This document shows, in pieces, positions 24,348 to 34,693 of a stretch of DNA of 64,000 nucleotides (position 1 is its first letter; each line of letters begins with the position of its first letter). The stretch is from the NCBI GenBank assembly GCA_029204225.1, contig CM055096.1, positions 65,696,370 through 65,760,369 on the forward strand. Reading direction: 5' to 3'. Made by a program: the position numbers and the translations under genes. The stretch comes from Diphasiastrum complanatum. Taxonomy: Eukaryota; Streptophyta; Lycopodiopsida; Lycopodiales; Lycopodiaceae. The notes beneath the pieces were generated by a model, which had not been told where the DNA came from, made no database searches, and was given only the letters and a program-made list of their open reading frames with translations.

Positions 24348-24953
24348 TGCTTATTTTCTTTGTCTTAGAGATTTGACATTTTGTTGAGTTGATTGGTCTA
24401 CTTGTGCTCAATTTACTTCTAGATTTATAGACAAGTTTGAGAATTTTGAGACGTGGAGTTATGATGGCTAAGACAATGTAGGAGCCATGGTGATAGCATT
24501 AGCTAGATGTTGAAAGTCAAGTGATGAGTTATGATGAATGTAAGGGCATGATGTGATAGATATCAAGGTGGCACATGTGTGGAGTATTGGTTTGTGTAAG
24601 TCGTTAATGTAGGAGGCGCTTGAGTATGGTCAACAATGCTTGACCAAAATTTTGGCAGTAACTAGCAAGTGTGTCCTGCTATGGCAGAAAATATAGTAAA
24701 GTGTTTTTTTCTCGCAAAGAAGCTCAAGTTACTATGTTATCGTCACCATTCTAAAGCGCAAACTAGTTATACATAGTGATTCCAGGTTTAGAAATATTTG
24801 AAGCTTAGAAGGCCATTCAAGGCCAAATTTGGTGCTAGTAAGACCTACAATAGGTGGCTAGGGAGCATTGTGACTAAGTTTGGTGTGTGGCATTTTATTT
24901 GTTTCACATCAAAAAATAACTTTTTGAGCATTTTAGAGTAGTTCCTTGGGGCC

Positions 24954-25740
24954 ATGTCTAGTATGGGTGAAGTCGTACTTGGTGATTCACGTAAACTTGA
25001 TGGTGTGCCAAATTACAATGTATAGAAGATCAAGCTCAAAAATTTCTCATGGAAAAGGAGCTCTAGGAGGTCATCATGGGTGAGGCAACATATCAATGAT
25101 CAAAGTCAATTCAAAATCCTACAACAAGAAACCCAAAAGGGCTCTTGCCATCATAGATCTATCAGTGAAGTTCCATATGCGATCGCACACATTAGGATGC
25201 GACTATTTTCAGACTGGCTTGGGATTCATTGAGGAGATAATTTGAAACCTTGAATTATTCGGGCATCTTGTTTTTGAGAAGCAAGATAAGTAACATAAGG
25301 ATGAAAGCCAATGAGAGCATGACAAGCTGCTTTGCACAAATAAAGATGCTAAGTGATGATCTTCATTCAACTAGAGAAGTATTAAGAGACATGATATGGT
25401 TGCATAGGCCAATGGAGAGGAGTGGTAGATCAGAGACATTATTCTCATGGCTTATCAATACCTATATGTGAAATTTATCAAGGACAAGTGCTTGGTAAAG
25501 GATATGGATCACAATTCTCAAATAGTCGTTGATAGATGCATAGAGGCAAAGGGTGATCTATATAAGCTTAATACCATAATGCTGAAAAATTCTAGATTAA
25601 CAACAATGCAAGTCTTTTCTATCGATTTGTGGTGTAGACACATGGGGCATTTTAATTTCAATAATTTAAAATTGTTGAAGAAATTGTGTTGGTGGTCTGT
25701 TGTTTTGTGGAACAATCAGACTTCGGTTAAATCTTGCTTG
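24954..25740 (+). pseudogene. Copia gag and pre-integrase remnants
   Basis: From an ATG at 24954 the translation gives KLDGVPNYNV then a stop, and IKLKNFLMEKEL, the usual N-terminal block of Copia gag. The next readable part (25250-25400) has FLRSKISNIRMKANESM and AQIKMLSDDL, a gag_2-like helix pair. From about 25500 another part has GDLYKLNTI and LWCRHMGHFNFNNLKLLKK, the GAG-pre-integrase domain that precedes Copia integrase. Several stops and frame changes break it and the rest of pol is missing, cut close to the start of the unclassified family at 26083. Confidence 0.75.
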
Positions 25741-26082
25741 TTGAAGGGCAATCATCAACCTTAGTCTTTCCCTTGCCATTGCACTTTTCCTTTGAAAGTT
25801 GCGTGATTGCACTTTCTCTTGGACTTTGTGATTTTACCAAGTCACACAAGTTCCCCTTGTAATTCATCACTAAGAAATATTTGCAATGATTGTGCCAAGA
25901 GACTTGGTAAAATTTGCTGGACTTCATCGATTGCCAATTTCTTGACTTCCTCAATTACCATTGGCTTGATAGATTCTACTGGCTCTGTCTTCTATAATGT
26001 TGTTGTCAGTTTGCTCCTTGGTGTGTCTACGTACCTTGGCACTTTTGTCAATTTGACTTCTTCCTCACTTGTGTCCCAGGTG

Positions 26083-28480
26083 GCACTTTTGAAATCACTG
26101 TATGCTTATAGTGAAATATGAGGCGGGACTATTTTTCAACGCGACATAAACATTACAAAAGTAAGGTATGCTAGATCTATTCATGTTGATTTACTGTAGT
26201 ATGAAGCATTTACGGATTATAGCTTTCAACAATGGCAATGTTCCATTTGCATGTTTTTCTTTTAGGGAATGCACTCCAATTATTAAGAAAAATTCGTAAG
26301 TTGTAGAGAATGTTGCTGCAATAGTTAGAGAATTGAGAATAAATAATCATATGAATATAGATTTGTGGGTGGATGGATCAATTTATTTTAATGATCCAGC
26401 TACCAATTTGTGTCCAGATTTTAAGTCTGTAACTCATCTTCTCAAATTTGTATGTGAAGGAAATAGCGAATTACTTGGATATTGTCAAAGGTTGCGTGAT
26501 ATTGGAATGCATAGCATATCTTGTCTTAATCAACAATTACAGTTTACTAATCAACAATTGCAACATGCAAATCAGCAATTGCTTCATTATGTGCAACACA
26601 CTAGTGCTGAAAACATTGCAAACAAGAATGCTATGTCAGAGTTGAATGCTATAGTCACTACTCTTCCAGGATCAAACCAAGAAATGTTAGAATCCATGGA
26701 AAAGTTGCGATCCGAGAGTTTAAAATCTGTCGTTGATATAAAAGTTATCAAAAAGGCAATGATGAAGAGAAAAAGAAAGAGAGTACCGATGAAGAATATT
26801 GATGACTTATCGCGGCAATCAGAAAAAAAGAATTCAAACATTCAAGTATGTTTTCATATAAACTGTTTATTTGATTTGTATATGTCATTTAAGTTTGATT
26901 TGCACTTGAAAACATGGATTATTTATTTATTAAGCATAATGTGAGTTTCATATGTTTGTTGTAGATCATGTTTGGTGGCAAAGAACTATTTAACCGAACG
27001 TTCGTGCATTGGATCATCTTTAAGTCATGTTTTACCAAGAAAGTCAGCAAAGAAAATGATGAAAAATGCTCGGTTTGAAAAAATAGAAATGAAATTGCAG
27101 AGACTATTTTGATTGTGGGTGCATGTGAATTAGCAGAAATGCTAATTCTATTTTTTTTAGAATAGTTAAAGAAGCTTTTTCTCAAGTGAAGGTGAAGAAA
27201 ACTTATCTTTCGCATCCATATCGAGAAAGATCAGCAAGAAAATATTATAATGACGGAATGTTCAAAGTAGTTGGCCAACCACCTCATATAACTGAATTAT
27301 ACAAATCTGAATATGGTGAGCTCAATTACAACGATTGCAATAATATTTTTCTTGATACTGAAAATGTTCTAAAATACGTTATTTGATTCTATAAACTAGA
27401 CGAACATCAAGTAAATGGAAAGATCATTATTGTAATAAAATTGGATGAATCATAAATCATCAAAGGTCGAAAGTTGGAACAAGTGAGTGTCACTTTGATG
27501 AACAAAATTTCAGATACAGATGATCGAACGTTTAGTGTTCAATCGAAGAATCACATATGGTGGTTGGCGGCATTCCAGGTATACATTTCAATTTTCATTT
27601 AAAGTATTGTTATTAACATTTCATACCTTGCCATTTTTTATTGACATGTCATGCATTACTTGCTTCTCTACAGGTATTGAAAGAAGACCATAAAATACTT
27701 TCATGGATATTTTCAAGAACAAATTATGGCGAAATTATAAAGAGACATTTGGAGGGTGAGAAAATTTACAGTCGAAAACTATGGAAGTTTTCAAATTCAA
27801 TGGCACCTTGCAGGGGATTTGAAAATAATAAAATTTATGTATAATGTCTCTCATGGGACAACATCAAAGCATCCATGTCTTTATTTCATGAAGGATTGCT
27901 ACAATATGAATTTGGGACGATCAAACACTGGCCCAACATGAGAAGCTGAAGATCCAAATATGAAAAGTGTTCTGCCAATTCCATTAAAAAAATATTCACA
28001 TATGCACATTGCATGCTGAGGTTCGTATTATTGAAAAACTTATTTACCTGCATATTCTCCTAGCATGGAATCATAAACCGGAGTATGTGGCTAAAGCAAA
28101 ATTAGGAGGTCGGAAATAGTTCTGTCAAATGCAGGACTACATAGAGGGAATGTCACGATTGAAAAAAGTGGCAGACTCTCCGAAAAAAAAGGAAACGTTC
28201 CTAATAAGCCATCAATTGGAGGTTCTAAAGCAAAAAGATTCTTATCCAATCACACATGCAAAGAATCAAGCGTTAGATATAAAATTGGGAGAGAAATTGT
28301 TCAAGCCACACGAACACTAGAATGACGTAATGGAGTGGAAAAGGGAGAAGTGTGGACCAACTTAGACAAACTCATAGGTGTAATCAGGAAAGAAAACCTA
28401 CCATCAGAAGATATGAGGACTTTGCAAAATCATTGCACGACATTTGTAAAATTTGTACATGATTGTTGGGAAAAAGACAA
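26083..28480 (+). mobile_element. Unclassified repeated family, copy 2 (longer)
   Basis: The first 1.26 kb match 16088-17400 inverted. The ORF 26333-26944 has the same DLWVDGSIY start, NQQLQ-type heptads and KRKRKRVPMK. The frame across the T-run (about 27150-27158) is open here: IFFRIVKEAFSQVK, then FYNDG-like sequence and VVGQPPHITELYKSEYGEL. Copy 2 extends further than copy 1: a segment ending WWLAAFQ at a possible donor (27578), an acceptor-like TACAG near 27674, then LKEDHKILSWIFSRTNYGE. After that come GDLKIIKFMYNVSHG and HPCLYFMKDCYN, and in another frame EVRIIEKLIYLHILLAWNHK. A GD followed by a CxxC-like pair and a later E in a helix resembles the core of several DDE transposases. That is only a resemblance: the second Cys of the pair is F here, and I cannot name the superfamily. 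Confidence 0.6.
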
Positions 28481-28544
28481 CGTTACACATTACATGGTGT
28501 TAATCTATATCATTATTTGGTACTTATCTCATTCAGGCTTTTAT

Positions 28545-29479
28545 TATTTGTTTTATTAGATATTGAATGTCTTTTTCTCGTGTGTGTGTGTGTGTGTGAC
28601 AAAGAGAGGGAGATTCTAACTTTAAACAACTTATTGCATATTGTTTCATAATGAGATGTATGTACAACAGGTCTTGGAAAACTTCATGTATGTTCGACAT
28701 GTAAATCTATAAGCTTTGCTACATACTCCAATTGCTATCCATGTCAAAAAAAAAAAAAAAGTTCATTAGCCTCAAAATTAACCATTATTGTTAGTATCAT
28801 GCAAATGTGATTTCCAACTTAATGCATTAGAATGTCGGTGACGTGCCTTATTGATCTCTCTAGAAAATTAAGATAGCAAGTACTTTCTCCTTGGTTGTAA
28901 CCATGCAACTTTTTGTTATTCATAGTACATCATCTTTAGTTTTGAAGCAGTGCATATTACCACTTGCATCATAGTAGTTGAATATAAAATGCACAATTTT
29001 CTTTCTCACAACTTTTTATGATAGTTTCAAGTGGTCAATTTGAGATTGCATCACATGTAGTTTTTTACTCTTTGAAAAGTATATTTGAACTATGTTATAT
29101 CTCAAAAACATCTTATGTTAGAGTAATTCCAATCTCTTTTTTATAAACTCTATCCAAATTGAATGCTAGAAGATAAAACTTAAGGTTTCAATGAGCCACA
29201 TTCAAGACATGATTCACTATGATCAAAAATAGATTTCTAGCAACCTTATGTAGTAACAATGACCACTCTATGCTTGATCCAATCAATATATTTCTAACCA
29301 CCGAGAATGTTGTTTGAGCTAGCTTTAGCTCTCATGCTCATTGCTTATTGTCCTATTAAACAATAGTGAGCATAGTAGTTAATTGTTGTACTATAAATGC
29401 CCAAATTGTTCATGTTGTACATCTTTAGAATTGTGAAGATTATGTACAAGAGAAACACTAATGGCATCCTTTGAGGTGT
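28545..29479 (+). repeat. Non-coding direct repeat, copy 1
   Basis: Matches 47607-48774 over its full length with indels. Shared landmarks are TTTTATTAGATATTGAATG, a TG-rich microsatellite, AAGCTTTGCTACATACTC, the segment with CATTAGCCTCAAAATTA, and the final GTACAAGAGAAACACTAATG. It has no ORF. Copy 1 carries a shorter microsatellite and an A-run (28746-28760) lacking in copy 2. Possibly an LTR or a non-autonomous element; ends not proven. Confidence 0.75.
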
Positions 29480-30611
29480 CTTTGGACTTAGGCTCCATTG
29501 GCTTGGTCATTTAAGTAATGGATTAATGAAATAACAATTTCAGTTCTAGGATGTTGGATAAAAAAGAGCTATTCATTATTTATACTCACTCATAATGGGT
29601 ATGGAGCCAATACTATTAGAGATTTAGAATATGTGCTGATTAGGCACGACTTAGATGAGCCATAAAAAAAAAGCACATCTATTGCTACCAAGGATGCACT
29701 ATTTAGATAAAAATGCAACTCATCCCATTCAGGAGTATTAGAGGATTCAGAATAATTCTTGACATGGATATTTGGCACTCCAGTGTACGAGTTTTTTAGT
29801 TACACCTCGCCATTCCGGACTAGGCCATTGAGGTAATTAATAACCTTAAGAGGGCCCAAGCATACCCATTAGGACATGCAGAACTAGTGCACGGTGATTG
29901 ATGATGGTGATTGGCGACTTTATATGCATGTAGAAGAGATAAAAAAACAATTGGTTGAGAATGGATATCCTATATGGAATATTTCTAGACTTCAGGGGTC
30001 TATATACACCTATAGGAACTCGCTTTCCTTCACTTTCATATTCCGGTTTCTAGTTGCCAGAAACCGGATCAATATAGTTTAGTTTGATAATGTCAATGTT
30101 ACTCCAACATTTGTAAGCCATGTTGGCAATCCATGTGTAGTTCCTGGGTGTACTTTTCATTTACTTGTTAATATTTTACTGAAATGTGGTATCTTCTAGT
30201 AGTTTGCTCTTGATGTCTGTATTGCTATTTATCATCCTTTTTCTTGAACTCTGATGTTTTTCTATAGAGGATAAAGCTAGAAAGCAATCCATGCAATCAT
30301 CTTCTTGGCCTATAACGCTCCACTTTAATGTTATATAAACAAACTACGGTGGCTAAAAAAGAGCAACTTTTTTAGCACACATTTTGTTGTTATTGTCTTT
30401 CTTCTCTGTTCCTCTCCATTTATATGTAGCTCTTGTTTCTTGATTCTTGATCTTTGTTATAATGGTAGTCTTGTGTAGCTCCCCATAACGGATAAAAATA
30501 CATGCATTCCAAACTACTACATTCATTGCGCACGCGCGCCAGAGAGAGAGAGAAAGAGAGAGAGAGACCTACCCACATGAGGGTTTTTTGAGCCAGGTCT
30601 TGCCTTAGTCA
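29480..30611. other. Non-coding stretch
   Basis: AT-rich with no recognisable gene. An AG-rich simple repeat lies at about 30540-30567. The right part may belong to the upstream region of the cysteine-rich gene at 31022. Confidence 0.4.
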
Positions 30612-30802
30612 CCCAGTTCTTGGTTGTGCAGAAAAGCAGTTCCTAATTGGGCAGCCACAGAACTAGCTCACAAATTTCTCCATGCAAGCAAAAGCATAGC
30701 TACCCATTTCTTGGCTATGCAAAAAAGCAGTTCCTAGTTGGGCAGCCACACCCATGAACGAGATCAAGAGCTCACAAATTTTTCCAAGTGAGCAAAAGCT
30801 AG
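30612..30802 (+). repeat. Two 90-100-bp tandem repeats upstream of the CX3C-protein gene
   Basis: Unit 1 (30612-30701) and unit 2 (30702-30802) share a CCCA-TTCTTGG-T-TGCA opening, AAGCAGTTCCTA-TTGGGCAGCC, CTCACAAATTT-TCCA and AGCAAAAGC. A shorter, more diverged third unit (about 30870-30895) contains GGGCAGTTCTTGG and GGCAGCC. They lie about 200 bases before the ATG at 31022. Confidence 0.75.
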
Positions 30803-31021
30803 TTTGAGGCACCAAATCCTTGAGATGCACAACCACCTAGTTCATGACTCTCCAAAAAAAGGGCAGTTCTTGGTTTGGCAGCCTAGGAACTGGCCAGGCC
30901 AGGGGGTGTGCTTCAAAAATATTCATGTGTTTGCTATTGGAACAACAAGTATCACATATTTGGATCAATCCACTCTCTTTTGGCAGATTTTCTATCACAT
31001 ATTTCGTTCGATCCATCGACG

Positions 31022-31405
31022 ATGGTGGATTGGTGGTGGGGGATACTAGGCGCGGCGATCCCTGCTGCCTTGGTGCGGCAGCTGGTGGTGAAGGCGCAGC
31101 AGAAGCGCGGGCAGCAGCAGCAGCAGCGGCAGGCGCCGGGGGACAGGAAGGCCTCGGACGGGGCCGATCCATTTGTGTGCGAGCGCGTTTGCACTTCCAA
31201 GCGAATGCTGAAGCGCGTGGGTGCTTACTCCAGGGATAATGAACCCGATACCTGTGTCACAGTGTGTGGGGCCTCGGCGGTTGATGCCTGTGTTGATGCT
31301 TGCTCACGCACTGTGTGTCTCATCCCTCACCATGTACCTAACTGGAACGACATCTGCATTCGTCGCTGTCAGAATCAGTGCCTCAAGTCCCACCAAAATC
31401 CTTGA
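31022..31405 (+). CDS. Conserved-type plant cysteine-rich (CX3C) protein of unknown function
   Basis: 127-residue ORF. I place the start at ATG 31022 because MVDWWWGILGAAIPAALV begins there; the 38 codons upstream in frame look non-coding. A hydrophobic N-terminal helix (about 4-18) is followed by a basic, Q-rich linker (24-48) and a cysteine-rich C-terminal half. Cysteines lie at 53/57, 78/82, 90/94, 99, 112/116 and 120, so CX3C spacing occurs four times, or five counting 116/120. NWNDICIRRC (107-116) is a distinctive block. Small plant proteins of this layout seem widespread, but I know no assigned role. The N-terminal helix suggests membrane association; CX3C pairs recall mitochondrial small Tim and related disulfide proteins, which is analogy only. 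The linker and start are much more GC-rich than the surroundings. Confidence 0.8.
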   Translation: MVDWWWGILGAAIPAALVRQLVVKAQQKRGQQQQQRQAPGDRKASDGADPFVCERVCTSKRMLKRVGAYSRDNEPDTCVTVCGASAVDACVDACSRTVCLIPHHVPNWNDICIRRCQNQCLKSHQNP

Positions 31406-32710
31406 TCCATATCTGATACGGTATTCCCACTTATGATGTCCGACGCTGCATTTTCGTCATCTTTTATTGTTCCTGTTGTTTCTTCTGAGCATTCTTAGCA
31501 ATGCTAGTTTTCAACTTTAGTCCTGTGCTTCACGTCAAAGCTCTAAAAACAGTTGTTCTTTTTTCCGCATTGAGCGAATGCAAGAACTGCAAACTACTCG
31601 TATTTAATAGGGCTGTGACTTTTATTTTCCTTGGGTTATTTAGAGAGCCGACCTACCTATGGTGAGCGAAATTCTCTGGAAACCAAGCATTTGTTCTAGA
31701 GACGTACATGCAAATTTCGATTAGTGTACTTTTTTACAAAGAGTCTTCTAATGAGGCACGGAGGTATTTGTGATAAAAATAAAACGCATAACACTGAAAA
31801 ATCTAGATAAAATGAAGCTTTTGATGATCAAATGAGTCCATTGAGAGAATAAAGATTTCCGAAAAAATACTGCTAAATCTCTAGCCATCCTTGCCTCCGG
31901 TATGCTAGTCTTGTAGTTAGCATCAACGCAAGAGAACAGCTTTTTGATGCACTTAACTTGACCTAAATAGGACTGGAAGTCTGCACCCTTTAAGCTGATT
32001 AATCAATGACCTAAAAATGCCACTAATAAATGGCATGTTGAAAGCTGGGGATAAGTTAATTGCATATTCAATGTCCATAACAACCTGACTATAGCTTTTC
32101 CTTAACCTTAAAAGTAGTGTCCACACTGTTAGTTGAATGGTATAGAAGTAACTGCCCTTTGTAAACAAATGTGCGATTCAGTACTATAGGAAAACAGTAG
32201 AAAACTTCCTTAGTTACCCCGGTGCATTTGTCAGGAGGTCGTGCATGCCTCTGCACAAAAAACCTAAAAATGCTTGCAAGCCTGGGCTTTGATGTCAGCC
32301 ATGGCATATGAGGGAAGTTCATTATTAGCAGCCTGCAGGAAAAGGGGCATTTTGAATTGGAAACATCACAAAGGCGATTGAATCGGAAGATAGAAGAAAT
32401 TTTTGAAATTGGAGGTAAGTTGAGCTGGTATGTCTCAGATGTTTAGCTTGGAAGATTTGAATGGGCCATAATATTTGGAAGTCAACCGAGTAGTATGAGT
32501 GGGAACTTGCATAGCAAAGTATGGACAGAAATAATAACTCACTAAATGTTTTGCTCTTCAAAGAACGTGGCATAATAGTGATTTGTTAGCATTTTGATGC
32601 ATGTGCTTGATCATTCTTAGACAGCATCTTAAAGTTATTTGAACAAAATCATAGAAAAAGCATAGAATGTTGCATTTGATAGCAATTTCATACGAAGAAT
32701 ACCATATGAA

Positions 32711-32768
<58 letters not shown>

Positions 32769-33096
32769 GACGCTTGCATAGACATAACCAATTGTTCATC
32801 TCTTATGAAGTACTGCATTTATGAATGCCTAGAGAAACCCTTAAGGAAATCTTCTAAGAATCTACCAACGAGTTATGGGGTCCTAGTCCAATGAGTTCTA
32901 ATAGCAATTGAAATGTATTGAAACTACAAACGTAGGTCTTTATGAATGTACAATGATCACATTTTGTCCATAGAACTCTTTGACTAACAAGGATGTTCTG
33001 AGATAAAATTCTTGGTTGGGTCAAGTCCCTTAGAAAATTAGATTCACTCTCCAAACTCACTAGCTCAAAAGAGTAGTCACTACTCAACTAACAATC
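31406..33096. other. Spacer downstream of the CX3C-protein gene
   Basis: Probable 3' untranslated region in the first 200-300 bases, then AT-rich sequence without a supported gene. An AG microsatellite lies at 32714-32765. Confidence 0.4.
32714..32765. repeat. AG microsatellite
   Basis: About 26 AG units. Confidence 0.96.
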
Positions 33097-33262
33097 TTGG
33101 CAAGCGGTCTTTAAGAAATTCGAGACCACGTTGAGTCTAGGGTCATCAGATCATCCATAATCAAATGACAAGCAAACCAGTCTATGGAAGATATGCTTTG
33201 TGCATATGTTTTGAGAAGATAGTCATATTGGGAAAGGTATGGTCTCAAAGTAAAGGTAGCCA
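33097..33262 (+). pseudogene. Gypsy integrase fragment
   Basis: The translation gives WQAVFKKFETTLSLGSSDHP, a stop, a stretch in which SNDKQT can be read, and in the next frame a SMEDML-like segment. It aligns with the integrase of the Gypsy remnant at 34694 (WQAVFERLETTLSLSS-DHP). The rest of the domain is missing. Confidence 0.7.
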
Positions 33263-33371
33263 TAGATTTCTTGCAAGATATGCAAGAAATGTTGCTTGTC
33301 GCTCATGATAGCATAAAATGGCTCAGGATAGAGCCTAATCTTATGCCGCTCAAGAAAGGCAATCTCAAGCT

Positions 33372-33547
33372 CGCTAGTAATTGTTAGTAATCGTCGGTCA
33401 GCCATACGACAGTGAATCCGTCCCCAGGCCTTGTACACACTACCCGTCACACTATGGGAGCTGGCCATGGCCTAAGTCGTTACCTCAATTGCAAGGAGAG
33501 GAATGTCGAAGGCATGGCTAGTGACTGGAGTGAACTCATAACAAGGG
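33372..33547 (+). pseudogene. rrn16: Plastid 16S rRNA 3' fragment in nuclear DNA (NUPT)
   Basis: The segment matches the 3' end of plastid 16S rRNA from the GGTCAGCCATAC block through TTGTACACAC-ACCCGTCACAC, ACTATGGGAGCTGGCCATG, AAGTCGTTACC and GCTAGTGACTGGAGTGAA, to ATAACAAGG at about 33546. The ACTATGGGAGCTGGCC block is characteristic of plastids. The last part of 16S, including the anti-Shine-Dalgarno end, is absent. Differences from the plastid sequence are mostly C-to-T or G-to-A, as expected for methylated nuclear DNA. A piece this short and altered cannot be functional. Its 3' edge runs into a G-tract and the LTR at 33558. Confidence 0.88.
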
Positions 33548-33557
33548 GTGGGGGGGG

Positions 33558-34008
33558 TGTTATGTACCATAACGGTCGCCCTTCAGTGACGGCCTCGCAA
33601 GGGGCATGACGCAGGACTGGAGTTATCGACATGTGTAGGTGCCACGCATCACCATCCTAGGTAGTCACATGTCACCGGCAGGACTGTGCTTGATGGGACC
33701 CACTGTGCTATGCCTATATAGTGGTGGGGTTTCCCTCTTTCCATTACCTCAGTCTACTCGGGAGTTGGTGGATGGAGAGCACGTGCATGAGCCAAGATGT
33801 ATCTCCAGGCCAGGAGATGTGTGCCAGGGAGTGCGATGGTTGGTGTTATGGGACGCATGTTATCGTAGGAGGCTTGATTATGTCGATTGCTCCAGAGCAT
33901 GGGGGTGGGTTGGTTGTGACCCTACGGTTGGGCGGTTACGGTGCGTCGTCACTGGTATGGGGTGTGCGGAACCTTCAAGGCAGTCGATGATCCTAGTGAG
34001 TTATAACA
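33558..34008 (+). repeat. Gypsy LTR, copy A
   Basis: Runs from TGTTATGTACC to GAGTTATAACA with terminal TGTTAT/ATAACA inverted ends, 451 bases. It closely matches the LTR at 35472-35940. It is preceded by a purine tract (GGGGTGGGGGGGG), so it was probably a 3' LTR. No primer binding site follows. It carries a TATA-like CTATATAGTGG near 33713. Confidence 0.88.
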
Positions 34009-34693
34009 CACGCGTCATGTTCTCCATATCAGTCCCGACGGGACGTGGAGCTCTAGTCTCATCCATAGGGGTGTCAATGGATAAAGGAGTAACTGGCAAA
34101 AAACTAGAGGGAAAACGGAGAGCTACGGTGTAAAAACCGCAAAAAGGAAAAAGCTAGTGCACAAGGCCTCAAGAAATAACCAACTTGAGAGCAATAAAAA
34201 TCTACAACAACTTGGGAGAATGAGGGAAAGGAAGTGAACGTACGTCCTTTACCCCCTCCCCAAAGCTCCTCTCCATCCTCATGCAAAAAGGACAGGTGGG
34301 GCCCAAGAAAGGCCCCATTTGTCCCTTCTAGGCCTTTCTAGCCATGTGGGGCCACCCAAAGGTGGCACATGGCTCATGGACCACCCCAAAGACTTATGAA
34401 CAGGCCTCAAAGATTTCGACTCTAATTACTTTCATTCAAAATTAGCAATCTTAGAGCTGCAAGCTTAAATTTCTTCTAAGCTTAAAGCTTTAAAACATAG
34501 CACAAGGTTATCTTAGCTTAGCAAGCTTATAAAAAAAATTCCCTTTGTTCAAAGAAAAAGGATTGTAAAGGGCCGTGGGGAGGCGCGCTTCTCTCCTCCC
34601 TTTCTTGTCACATCAACAAGAACAAAGGTACAAAAGTGGGGGGGAGGTATCATTCCCCTCCCTATCCACAGAAAAACCTGCGAGAGCAAGTTT
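34009..34693. other. Spacer between two Gypsy LTR units
   Basis: No ORF of note. Purine- and C-rich patches (GGGGGGGAGG-like near 34638) but no recognisable element ends. Confidence 0.4.

Larger units (their letters stand above)
20523..24953. other. Long intron or spacer upstream of the WRKY exon
   Basis: No domain recognised on either strand. I searched by eye for the WRKYGQK half-domain on the minus strand without success. AG and GT microsatellites lie at 21932-21991 and 24317-24344. If the WRKY gene is intact, its long R-type intron starts here. Confidence 0.4.

Noticed and set aside
25727-25954. Minus-strand ORF with K- and C-rich end between Copia and the unclassified family
   Set aside because: Only weak resemblance to a gag linker; no knuckle spacing.
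26587-26841. Minus-strand ORF opposite the coiled-coil exon
   Set aside because: An antisense shadow of the repeated family.
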